Assembly: GCA_015680685.1 (NCBI GenBank)
Contig: MNCI01029492.1
Location: forward strand, 1,388,599 to 1,452,598
From: Gnetum montanum
Taxonomy: Eukaryota; Streptophyta; Gnetopsida; Gnetales; Gnetaceae
Direction of reading: 5' to 3'
DNA length: 64,000 bases
The position numbers and the translations under genes are program-made. Numbering within the stretch: the stretch's first letter is position 1; the number at the start of each line of letters is the position of its first letter. Shown one piece after another: positions 54,252 to 64,000 of this stretch. A model generated the notes under the pieces. It was not told the origin of the DNA, searched no databases, and saw only the letters and a list, made by a program, of their open reading frames with translations.

Positions 54252-55990
54252 TTAACGAAGGAGGGCAAGCAAAAGGGCAATAACGAGGGAGGGATGGAAA
54301 GGCAGATCAAGCAGTGCCTCTACAGTCATAACGTCATCTCCAAGCAACACGGCTGTGTGGCCTGGGGAGGCCACCTGCTTGCGCTTCATGTGCGCCAGTA
54401 CCCGGCCCTCCCCATCCACAACACTGTACACTTGCCTACCTTTGCTGCTTTTGCCACTGTCACTACCGCTACTGGTGTGACCTTCCACGCGGAGCTTATG
54501 CTCACCCAGTAAGCAGACCTCATGGCGGGAGCTGTAGCAGTCAGAGCTTTTGCTCTTTTCCCACATCCTCTCCATTCGTAGCGTCTCCTGGCCATCCCCC
54601 CACAGCCCCCGCCACTGCTTGCAGGCCTTCAGTCTCAGCGCCAATCCCAGACTCCGCCTCTGCATATATATTTATATGCACACAAATTCGTCATATTCTT
54701 CTTCTTCAAACACACAGACACGTATATACAAATTCCTTGCATAACTCTTCTAAACACATAAAACTCCATTGTGCGTCATTTCAAGCTATTTTATTTATTA
54801 AATTTGCTTACATGACGAGATTACACTTATGGCAAATCGATCAAGCTTTAGCTCTTGATAGAGGAGAGCAAGAAAAGACAATCTATGCAGCCGACTCATG
54901 TCGATCAAGCTTTAGCTCTTGATAGAGGAGAGCAAGAAAAGACAAATCTATGCAGCCGACTCATATCGTTGATGGACAAGGCTAGGATGATGGCGGTGGT
55001 GGGATTAAATTTATGGATGGTAGGATGCAAGGCACAAATCTTTCCCAAGAAGCTACAGTATAGCATCAGTGTATACCATCTTCTGTGTACCAGTTTTCTG
55101 GACTAGATTAGCTAGCTAACCTAAATTCCTATCGAATCTATCAGATAACTCAGCTGCTTGTGTGCTGGATTGGGTAACCCAGATACAAATGGACGCAGTT
55201 AAAGTAGCTGCAGGTAAATTCTCGTAATCCTACAATGGTTTCTGTGATGAATGGCTAGTACAAATCTATTGATACACGGGGCTTGCGTTGACATCTCAAA
55301 GACAGAAATTGCTTCTATGGTGGATCGGTTAACCAAGTCAAAATCACAGAAAACCATTACCATACTACCACAGGTTGAGGGGCTTCCTATGACATTTCAA
55401 GAACAGTGACAGGCTAACATATATTTTGGCGTCGGGTCACAGGGACTTGCCTAATTCAAACAAATAGGGAAGGACGCCAGCTTCTCGTAGCATCCAAGAT
55501 ACGGTTGTAGTTAGGTTTATGATTGGCTGACTAACTCAATGACAGTAGTCGCAACTTCCCTGAAATCATCCGAACAACAGCAATTGGGTCGATTCAGTTC
55601 TTTCCACTATACTTGAAAATACCATTCTAACGTTCTTGTAAATTCAGGAAGCTTTAGCCCTTCATAGAGATGAATTGCGAGACAAAATTCATTTAACCAA
55701 GATTCTTGTAACTTAACTACCTTGGAAAGGTGGAGAGTAAGCAGAGGCTTGCCAGAGGCATCCATGAGCACCATCTCGCGACCGCGGTGGCAGTACTCGT
55801 CAACCCGGAAGGCCACGTTGCCGTGGCAGTCGAAGACGGTGAAGCCATAGCAGTTAAGGACCAAAGATTTCTTCCACACCGTCCATCTGAACTTGTTCTC
55901 ACACTTTTCAAAGGCTTCTTCCTCCCCGAATGCAAAACTCTCTACCTTTGTACCTTTCCCCATGATCATCCTGCCCACATTCCAGATCAT
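54252..55990 (-). CDS. LURP-one-related (LOR) family protein, two exons
   Basis: Proposed coding exons are 55990-55721 and 54659-54252 on the minus strand, giving about 225 residues, the usual size for the family. Exon 1 starts at the first ATG of a frame that is open upstream. It carries FRWTVWKKSLVLNCYGFTVF near residues 34-53, a DCHGNVAFRVDEY block and EMVLMDASGKPLLTL, all typical LOR. Exon 2 gives HKLRVEGHTS, SVVDGEGRVLAHMKRKQ and the end PFHPSLVIALLLALL, matching the LOR C-terminal half. The donor is AAG/GTAGTT at 55721/55720 and the acceptor TATGCAG/AGG at 54660/54659, both phase 0. LOR proteins have a tubby-like barrel fold. One member (LURP1) acts in pathogen defence, and most have no known reaction. 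The join is inferred and a downstream donor near 55700 is possible. Confidence 0.75.
54660..55720 (-). other. Intron of the LOR gene
   Basis: It is 1061 bases with GT-AG ends, T-rich before the acceptor. It contains the RTE-type LINE tail at 54838-55000 in the opposite orientation to the gene. The open frames inside it are not genes. Confidence 0.65.
54838..55000 (+). mobile_element. 5'-truncated RTE-type LINE tail with internal duplication
   Basis: The frame DQALALDRGEQEKTIYAADS is the C-terminal end of a plant RTE-like polyprotein. It ends in GGACAAGGCTAGGATGATGG, the same 3' tail as the copy at 61115-61134. A 64-base segment is repeated in tandem: 54838-54901 and 54902-54966. Truncation at the 5' end is normal for LINEs. 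Confidence 0.65.
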
Positions 55991-56080
55991 GGTTGATTTC
56001 CTCCTAGATTTTATTCCTCGCAGTAGTTTTTTCTTTCTGCTAGATTTCTCGACTGTGAATAAGAAACCCAACTTGCAGGA

Positions 56081-56090
56081 ATTATATATA
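56081..56090 (-). promoter_or_regulatory. TATA box of the LOR gene
   Basis: The minus-strand reading TATATATAAT lies about 90 bases upstream of the proposed ATG, which would leave a short 5' leader of about 60 bases. Confidence 0.5.
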
Positions 56091-56940
56091 GCAACGCCGA
56101 CAGGCCGGCAGAAGGCGCTTTAGATAATTCTGTTGCACAACCAGGGGGTGGTGCGCAACGCGGGCCGCATGTTGATTGGCTACAAAACTCTCCTGTTCCT
56201 GTCGCTTGCGCTTCTTCTCTTTCCAACCACAATTGCAAACCAAAGTGCCTTTCCCTGTCTCAACAAGCGGTCGAAATTCCATGGCAGGACGCGTTTTCCC
56301 CCTGCAATAATTATAATCATAGTGCATCATGTTGGAGGCCATCGTCATCTGCCATTAGCGGGAACAATAATCATTCTTTCTTATTATAACTTTAGAAAAA
56401 TCGAGGCTGTACAAGGTTTTTCAGGAACCTGAACTCGACAGCGGAGGTTGTTGGGAGCCGCCCATGGAAGGGTCGGCCAATAGAGACGTAGCAAAGTCAG
56501 AAGGCTTCTCATAAACTTGGGTTACGGCTAATGGCCTGAATACTTAATCGCTGAAGCCTTATCAACAAGGCACAGGCGTGGGATGGCGACAGCTCTTTTG
56601 TTTGTTGACCCATTTTTTTTTCACATTTGAGAATACACTAGTGAGTTGAGCTTTGTTGGGTAGGCCATTCATGCTTTCGACAATGGTGGAACGCCAACCA
56701 GGACTTCCTTACCATTGAGAAGCATGTGTCAACAGGTCCGCACGTTTAGATCGTCATGCAGGCCGCCCTCTAGTTTTGGCTGTGCATGTCAGAAGAACAT
56801 GCAATGCATGACCATGTAGATTCTGAATATTCAAATAGCCAGTGCTAACGTGGTATTTTTGACTTTCTGGCGCTTAAAATATTATTATTATTATTATTAT
56901 CTTTTTCACGCTTAAAATCACGTCCTGCGCAATTTTGTTT
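56091..56940. other. Upstream region of the LOR gene
   Basis: It is more GC-balanced than the surroundings. No gene is recognised. The plus-strand frame 56133-56432 starts at TTG and is not convincing. A short ATT microsatellite lies at 56879-56900. Confidence 0.4.
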
Positions 56941-57240
56941 TCTTTGAAGATGTCTTATGCAATTGGGGCGGTGTTTGGAATTTGAAATTTTTTTTTCTTT
57001 CAAGATGAAGATGTCTTATGCAATTGGGGTGGTGTTTGGAATCTGAAATTTTTTTTTCTTTGAAGATGAAGATGTCTTATGCAATTGGGGTGGTGTTTGG
57101 AATTTGAAATAACTGCGCAATTTTTTTTTCTTTGAAGATGTCTTATGCAATTGGGGTGGTGTTTGGAATTTGAATTTTTTTTTTTCTTTGAAGATGAAGG
57201 TGTCTTATGCAATTGGGGTGGTGTTTGGAATTTGAAATAA
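56941..57240 (+). repeat. Five-copy minisatellite
   Basis: Units of about 55-72 bases start near 56941, 56997, 57058, 57130 and 57185. Each has the core TGTCTTATGCAATTGGGG, followed by GGTGTTTGGAAT and a T-run. Copies one and three share a flanking CTGCGCAATTTT. Confidence 0.9.
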
Positions 57241-57789
57241 TTAAAAGACAGGTACATTGGTATATTCTGGGAACTGTAAAACTGGGCATTGCCCACCGCC
57301 CACCACAACCTATGACTTTGAGTTTCAAAATCAAGAATCCCACCACTAGTTTAACACTTGATAACAAATACCTGCCCAAAAAATCCTCCCGCCCTCAAGG
57401 TGGTACAAAACGAGCTTACACGATTTCGTCCCATGCTCAAGTCTTGACGTACAAAGCGGCCGACAGAGCGTTAGCTTTGATTGGTTTGCCCATCGATCTT
57501 CTGCAGGTTGTAGCTGGTTTGGCTTATGGCACCTTTCATCACTCTTAAAGAGCTCTACTATTTATAATTTTAAACAAACAACAAAATAATTAAATAAAAG
57601 TCAAAGAAATAGCAAAACAATCAATCATCATTTGAAAACATTTTCTTCTTCCTCTATGTTATCACGTTATGGTATTAGGACATTTTGAGCTCATAAGTCA
57701 TAACCACAAAAGTAGCTAAACTCGAACCTGAAGAAGACACCCAATTTCATAAAAATGACATATTTTCAATTTTTAAGAAAAACTATTTG
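57241..57789. other. Region between minisatellite and PIG-Y-like gene
   Basis: A frame open from the minisatellite to 57548 encodes TYKAADRALALIGLPIDLLQ, with unusually even base use for this window. I do not recognise it. It begins inside the repeat and may be chance. The rest, to 57789, is AT-rich and should include the 3' end of the PIG-Y-like transcript. Confidence 0.3.
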
Positions 57790-60700
57790 CTACCTCCTTA
57801 TAAAGGACGCGCCTACATTCATGTCTCGAATATTTTTCCTCGCAGATGGAGCATGCTTGAAGAGTTTCATGTTCAACCAGTGAAAATATACAAATACTAC
57901 GAGGATAGGTATGGTCAATGGGACCAGCAAACTGTAATACCTGTAATAATAAAATAAAATAAAGCAGTTAGCAACTTACAATCCTGAAATAAAAAATTAA
58001 TTGCAATTTTAAGTGTCTAGTTACCATAAAATAACCAGTTTTTCCTCCGGTGACTTGATCGAGAGCAGTTAGCTGTTAGTTGAATCAAATTTGAAATTGA
58101 ACTTAAGAATGTAATCTTAAATATCACTTAAGATAAACAGGAATGGAAGGATTCCATTTGCAGTAGACATACGAGGTCATATCTCTTAGTACAAAATGTG
58201 TGCGAAAAACAAAAGGATCCCTCCCCTCAATATACGATCTCTGAAACATTAGGTGGCTCCCAACTATGTGTAGATACTACCAGGTAGAAAGAAACATCAA
58301 TTGCCTTGAAGGGCAATAACATTTGCGAGTCGTTTGTTTACATTTAGACTTACTATAAAATGATGATGAATGAACAGAATGTCTTACCATATCATGTGCT
58401 AGGTTGATGGATGCGACATTTGTATGTACACAAATCAAACAGTATCCAAGTTTCTAAAATCCTCATTTGAATTGCAAAAAAGCCTAGCAGTTTCAAATTT
58501 TGGGAACCAAAACTCAACACTAGAGAGGCATTGTTAGATATACATTAACTGATAAAGAAACATGATTCATAAAAAATTCAATCAGATCCTTTATTAGCAA
58601 GATAAGTAAATGAATTCCCTGCTAGATTTCAAGTCGTTTAGGTTATGGCAAGTTCAATGCAACAGAATTGTTCTTTTCATGGTGTATTTTCAGGTAATTT
58701 GTCATGGAACTGCGTTAATTTAATTTGGCTTTGTTACCCTTGCATTTGTTTTCTTTGTATTTGCTTTCCATTCCCAATTTAATTGGTGTAAGAGGGCATG
58801 CTACATTATCAGTTAAGCTGTAACAATCATACAAATGTGTAGCAAACTCAGTCATAAGCTTCCAAAACGTTGCAAATGTGAAAGATTTATTATTGATCAC
58901 TTTTTCTTGTTCAAGGAAAATGGCTATGTTATTTCTTGTAGTTTTCAGAAATTAACTACTCATTAATAAATTTGTAAAAAAACATAAGCATGGTTGAGTC
59001 GGCTATGCACTTGTTGTTAAGGCATCAGTATCTCTAGGATCAGGTCACGAGTGTGATCCTCAGTTGTGCATGCAACTAGCTTCCCTGCTTTCATAATCAC
59101 CAAAATAAGCTGAATAATGCAACTGCACACTCCCTGTGAAAATCTGTCCCAGAAATCCATAACTTAAGGATTCAGGAGTATCAACTTAAATTTTCTATAA
59201 TTTTTCTATCTCAAAATAATATTTAAACATACTAAGATCTCTTTATTGTACCATACATAGCTTGCATTTTGATTTTTGCAGGACATTTTGAATCATGTTA
59301 GATTCATCATCAGTTGGAGCCGATTTCTAAAGGATTTGAGAGAGAATAAATAATGCTAAAGTTAACTGGCAGTTTGACATTCATTGCTTCAAAGTTATGC
59401 CTGAAATGGGCAAGTCATGCATGTAACATTGTGCTTCGTAGTCACAATACAGACCATCAATCAAGAGCAATCAAATAATCCTGTTTATCTGTGATCTCTT
59501 AAAATGTTTAAAGCCTTTATATTTGGTTGGATAGGAGAATGCAAACTTGGTACCTACCACAAATTCACTTTATTACTTGCCTTATTTCAAAATATTAATT
59601 TTTTTGGCTCATTGTTGACAACGTATAAAACAGACTGGCCATCTGGATTTCCCAGCTGTACTTTGATAGGCAAGTTCATAGTAAGCATTGAAAATTTTCA
59701 ATTGGGTTGCCAAATTACTCTTATGTCCATCATTTCAAAAAACCAAAGAGTATGAACATTAGACATGTTCCCAAATTTACTTTGGATGAAGTTAAGAATT
59801 GAACATAATACCGACTTCTTGTATTAAATAGGCAGATTTTTTTTCCATGAAAGTCATGAATCAGCAAATTCACTAATAAACATCAAAATATAAGGGTTTT
59901 CTTTGCTTCTTCAAATTTTTAAAAAAATGGAATTGTCAAGTTAAAGAGCATTTAAGCTCTAACTGTAAACATAATTTACCCAAAAAAGAGAAAAAACCCA
60001 AACATAGAATTTTATCATACTGAAGCAACAGGAGCCCATTTTTGCCCAAATGCCACCTCACTTTTTGCATATCCAAATGATCTATCATGCACCCTCTGGT
60101 CTATAAAGACTTACGTTGAATCAACTATGGTACCTTTTTAAAGTATCCCTTAAGCACAATTAATTACACGTTGGTCAACAACTGCAATAAGAGTCCTATG
60201 TGGTGTATGTCTATTAAGCAGGGTTCCTCATTCCATTTAGCATGTATATGTGAAGGACTTCTTGGATGAAATCCCTTGGTGTATGCTATTTGCAGATGAT
60301 ATTGTATTGGTGGATACAGCTCCAGAAAATATTGTATGCTATTTGCAGATGATATTGTATTGGTGGATACAGCTCCAGAAAATATTGCTTCTAAAATAGA
60401 GAAGTGGAGATATACTCTAAAATCAAAAAGTTTAAAAATAGCATAAGTAAGACAAAATGGAATGCAATTTCAATAATAGCATAAACAATGATGGAATAGA
60501 AGTAACAATTCATGGCCAAAAAGTCTCTCACTACAAACAAGTCCACTACCTAGGATCAATCCTCCAATTCGAGGGTGAAACTGATAAAGACATAAGAAAT
60601 AAAATTGAGGCAGTATGGTCAAAATGGAGACAATCTAATGGTGTTCTATGTGATTAAAAAATACTGATAAAACTAAAGGAAAAATGTTACAAGATAGCAA

Positions 60701-61932
60701 TCAAGCTTGCTATCATATATGATGTTGAATATTGGGTGGTACAAAAGAGGCATGAACAATAAATCACTATGGCCAAAAATGTGAATACTTAGATGGATGT
60801 TTAATGTTACTAGAAGAGATAAATTGTATAATACAGACACTAGAGGAAGACTTGAAGTGGCTTCTCTTTCAAATAAGTTATAGGAATGGCAACTTAGATG
60901 CTTTGGTCATGTGCAAAGAAGATCAAACAATGAACTTATAAAAAAAAGGTTGCTACATTACTGTTCCAGGAAAGGCACCGAAAGGATGACCACAAAAAAC
61001 ATGGGGGAAAATTGAGATGATTGGAAAAAACTGCAAATAAACAAAGATCTGGCTCTTCCTAGAGGCAAACAGTGAAAAAGAACTCATGTAGCTAACCCCA
61101 TTTTGTTAGGACAAGGCTAGGATGATGATAATGATGAGAATCATGTGAAGGACCTTTTTGCTAGTGTACCTAATTCTCTCCATCATTCTATGAATCAACT
61201 ACCCAAATTATGGGATCTCTATACAATAATATCTCTCATTACAAAGAGATCATAATCATAGGTCTAATAGCCTAATTCTATGATATTGTATTCATAGTTT
61301 TTTGTTCATGTTTTAACACTTGAACAAATCAGCTTGATGTTTTTATTGAATATGGTTGTTCTTTAACATAGTTACCATCATTTGGAGTGATGGCAAGGTA
61401 CTTGTTTCTCAAGTCAGAATATGTGGGTTTAAGCCAGGACATAGCCAATCGAAGAGATTAGGCTTTCATTAATCTACCAACCCTCCTAAGAACCCGCTTG
61501 GCAAGATACGCATTGAGGATCTAGGTGAAATTTTTTTTTATGTGTGTGTTCTTTAATATAATTCATTATTGCAGAGGAATTCCTAAAGTCATAAGAATCA
61601 AAGCAAAAATCACAAAATGCTTAAACTTAAAGCATACTTTGAGTGAATCAAAAAATGAAATAAAGTTACAACTATGAGAAGGCTTTATCCATGATTAGTT
61701 GACGATTTTTCATAATAGCCTAAAAGCATTACCTGTCATTTTGAATAGCAAACAAGACTGGAATTCCTGATGCAGGGAGTAACTTTGAAATAACAGTTGC
61801 ATAAATGAAAGACACGAATATGGCAATGCCTGCAATAATTAATGTGAGACCCCAGCATGCCAAATTTGAGCTTATCAGTATTGGATTAGAAGAACTTGAA
61901 TACAACCGAAACGCCTCTGACTTCAACTGCAT
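57790..61932 (-). CDS. PIG-Y-like subunit of the GPI-GlcNAc transferase, two exons
   Basis: Exon 1 (61932-61733) encodes 66 residues plus two bases. A first membrane segment (LACWGLTLIIAGIAIFVSFI) lies near residues 24-43, and the exon ends SKLLPASGIPVLFAIQND. Exon 2 (57940-57790) completes Arg and gives YYSLLVPLTIPILVVFVYFHW, the second membrane segment, then LNMKLFKHA, the hallmark end of plant PIG-Y proteins, plus 16 further residues before TAG. Splice sites are GACAG/GTAATG and TTACAG/GTATTA. PIG-Y is a small ER-membrane subunit of the complex that adds GlcNAc to phosphatidylinositol, the first step of GPI-anchor synthesis. The total is 116 residues. The ATG at 61932 is chosen because upstream codons lead into a T-rich AG (61945-61946), suggesting a 5' untranslated exon further upstream. 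Confidence 0.75.
57941..61732 (-). other. 3.8-kb intron of the PIG-Y-like gene
   Basis: GT-AG ends. It contains the plus-strand RTE-type relic at 60216-61140. Otherwise (57960-60215 and 61141-61700) it is AT-rich sequence in which I see no gene. The open frames 58715-58900 and 59504-59755 lack family resemblance. Confidence 0.7.
60216..61140 (+). mobile_element. RTE-type LINE relic (RT to 3' tail)
   Basis: It begins with EIPWCMLFADDIVLVD, the catalytic RT block, which is duplicated in tandem. Next is the open piece 60457-60657, with YKQVHYLGSILQFEGETDKD and VWSKWRQSNGVLCD. Then come broken frames matching the post-RT region (IKLKEKCYKIAIKLAI; CFGHVQRRS). The end is GGACAAGGCTAGGATGATGATAATGATGA, a short-repeat 3' tail typical of RTE elements. 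Many stops and frameshifts are present, and the 5' part is missing. Confidence 0.75.
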
Positions 61933-64000
61933 GTCAACATTCACCTATATCAAATAAATAAACATAACATGATTTCATAATCATGCAAATCCCTTGCAAA
62001 ATATATTCAATGCTTTGAGAAAATAACATTTCATAAAAGTAAACAAAGGCTTGGTTTTCCCAGAAAAAACTTTGAATGAAGCATTTCAAGTATGATGATA
62101 ATATGATCATTTTAGTTATACCATTAAATAGCACTATCCCACGAACTTGTATATCTCCTTAATTTTTGTCTTTTCAAAATCTTGAAGCTGGTTGATAATT
62201 TGAGATGTTCAAAGTGTATAGAATCAATGGGATAGGTAAAAGGCCAATAGAACTGTTTGTAGATCCAACTCAAAATATAAGAATGAGTTAAATGAATATT
62301 AAACCATAGTAAAAAGAAAATTTGACAATTTATATGCCTTGGCTAAAAGTGTTATAAGTTTCTACAATAAACATGTAGAGTCAGACTATGTGATTACTTT
62401 TTAACAGCGTTCAAGGAACATAAAAACAAGATAAGTCATACTTTAGATTCAATTTTTAGGAAAGGCTGGAGTTTAGAAACATGAACACAACGTAGGTAAA
62501 AAATCATACGTGCAATAAAGACAGGTATTGTGTAACTTCAGCAACAAATAATTACTCCAACTAATTTTCTCTGCAGCCTTAAAGATGCAAAAAAAAATCA
62601 GTATATATGTAAATAGAAATAAAACCATAGCAAGCTTACAAGAACTTTTGAATCGAAAACAAGATCACTTTGAAACTGGTCATGTTATAAAAAACAAAAT
62701 ATATAAAAGATTTATAATGTAGTGGCACAAGTGAATGCTAATAAGAATATGTGACTTCTGCTGATAAGAATGTTCTGTACTTTTTTAAAAAAATGTTGAT
62801 GGTGGAATTCACATGAAAAATGGTCTAATGTCGCCACGATAAAACGTAAATAATAACTCGCAAAGTGTTTTGCAAATGACAGTGTACTACAGAATACTTG
62901 TAGAAGGTGAATTCAACGAAGGCCGCGCCAAAATATGCTGAAAAATCTTTAAAAGGAAAGATAGACATGGAGCAGACCTTTTTAGGATAGTCTTGCTCTA
63001 TTTTCATTTTGCCTTGACGCCAAATGTCTGCAGTGCCGGAAAGTTATCAATGTTATTTGGAAAACGAAAAAATATGATTGGAAAAACTACTCTGACCTTT
63101 AAATCAACAAAACATATATGAACTGCGATAGCCTTAGGCACAAGGCAGAACGATTACCTTGATATCAGCTACTGCGTGAGATAGAAACTAATCGAAATGA
63201 GTTCTAATCACGTACAGATTTGCTATTTTTGCAGCGTCTCAATAATCAATCCGTACCATGAGCAGTTTCGCACAAACGCCCTTCCATGAAAAGGGTCATG
63301 ACATGTCTGCTGAAATGCTGATTCCGCGGGATTTATTCAAACTAAATAAACCGGCATTCGGAGCGGAACGGTGGAGATTTTTTGTTTTTTATTTTGCTGG
63401 TACTGGGCTTTGAACCAAGCACCTGTAAATACAAAACTATGTAAGTTAACCAACTACCTAACAACTTATGGTATTTGCATACATTGTGAGGAATTTGTAG
63501 TAATCATCACAAGTACCCTAATGTACACATTACAAAGGAAGAAGAGAGCCCTCAAAAGTTACTAAACACATAAGAACAAGATCAACTTCCTCTAAGGAAT
63601 ATCACTAGCTTAGTTATATATTTATAATATATGTCTATAAATTGGCCGAGAGAATCTTATTTGTTTACAAGTAAAAAGTTCTTTGAGTAAAAAATTTCAC
63701 CAGGACAATATTGATAACTGTATATTATATTACAGAATTTTCTGAAAAAGGATTTTCCTACACGATTTAGAACAAACATCGAGAACAATGCAAGAATAAT
63801 ATGAGGCATGTCAAGGCGATCATTTCAATGTATATATACAAAATTTCATTACAAATTCTCTCTCTTAGCTGAAAGCCAAGTCATTCCATGTTTTAAACAG
63901 TACGTCAATATATGCAAAGAAGATTAACATGAGTTCGTAAATAAAGAAATATGCATATGCAGTGGCATTCTGCATTGTTGAAGCCATGACCAACAGTAAT
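61933..64000. other. Upstream region of the PIG-Y-like gene
   Basis: It should include a first non-coding exon and the promoter of the minus-strand gene, which I cannot place. The stretch 63000-63380 is more GC-rich than the flanks and is the best place to look. No other gene is recognised. The open frame 62825-63007 is not supported. Confidence 0.4.

Noticed and set aside
54386-54595. Second minus-strand frame overlapping LOR exon 2
   Set aside because: It is a shadow frame. The overlapping 54659-54252 frame carries the LOR family blocks.
56133-56432. 99-codon plus-strand frame divergent from the LOR gene, with a hydrophobic N-terminus
   Set aside because: It starts at TTG and lies in the LOR promoter region. 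No family match.
57207-57548. 113-codon plus-strand frame ending in GLAYGTFHHS
   Set aside because: It begins inside the minisatellite and has no recognised relatives or splice partners.
1-64000. tRNA or rRNA genes
   Set aside because: None recognised. tRNA-like words are primer-binding sites of LTR elements only.

Overview
The window looks like a non-coding-rich stretch of a large plant nuclear genome, most likely a gymnosperm or another big-genome seed plant (inference). The reasons are AT-rich, CpG-poor sequence, layers of decayed Ty3/gypsy LTR retrotransposons that fill the left three quarters, and two ordinary plant genes whose introns hold non-LTR retrotransposon debris. No prokaryotic features were seen. 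Many short open frames begin at non-ATG codons or are shadows of dead elements and are left out.

Layout. Positions 1-47765 are a nest of retroelements. An Athila-like element (B) gives an LTR (1-766), a tRNA-Asp-type primer site and a gag interrupted at 918 by a complete but dead chromovirus (E, 919-11038, LTRs of about 2.8 kb, C-terminal chromodomain). B gag resumes at 11039 and is followed by a long 3' non-coding region, an extra ORF (ORF3) fused to a pol region, a second 3' non-coding region and an LTR (20848-21698). A related element (D) then runs from mid-gag through protease, RT, RNase H and integrase (21699-26340), a 3' non-coding region carrying a solo LTR, an ORF3 downstream of pol, and a 3' LTR (46875-47765). 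D is split by two antisense, pol-less, gag-only elements (29057-36287 and 38258-45586), each with two LTRs, a primer site and target-site duplications.

Positions 47766-54251 are AT-rich intergenic DNA with LINE fossils and tandem duplications. On the minus strand, 54252-55990 is a two-exon LURP-one-related (LOR) gene. A five-copy minisatellite (56941-57240) separates it from a minus-strand two-exon PIG-Y-like gene (57790-61932), which encodes a small subunit of the GPI-GlcNAc transferase. Introns of both genes hold plus-strand RTE-type LINE pieces with the same 3' tail. The rest, to 64000, is PIG-Y upstream sequence without a recognised gene.

The most interesting signals are in the retroelement 3' non-coding regions: a hairpin of about 60 nt, seen in four elements, whose arms change together while the loop block is conserved; recurrent polypurine-tract-like motifs at two or three equivalent places per element; and GATATC palindrome clusters in LTR U3 regions. 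The two gag-only elements share one pol deletion and one stop codon inside the protease active site.
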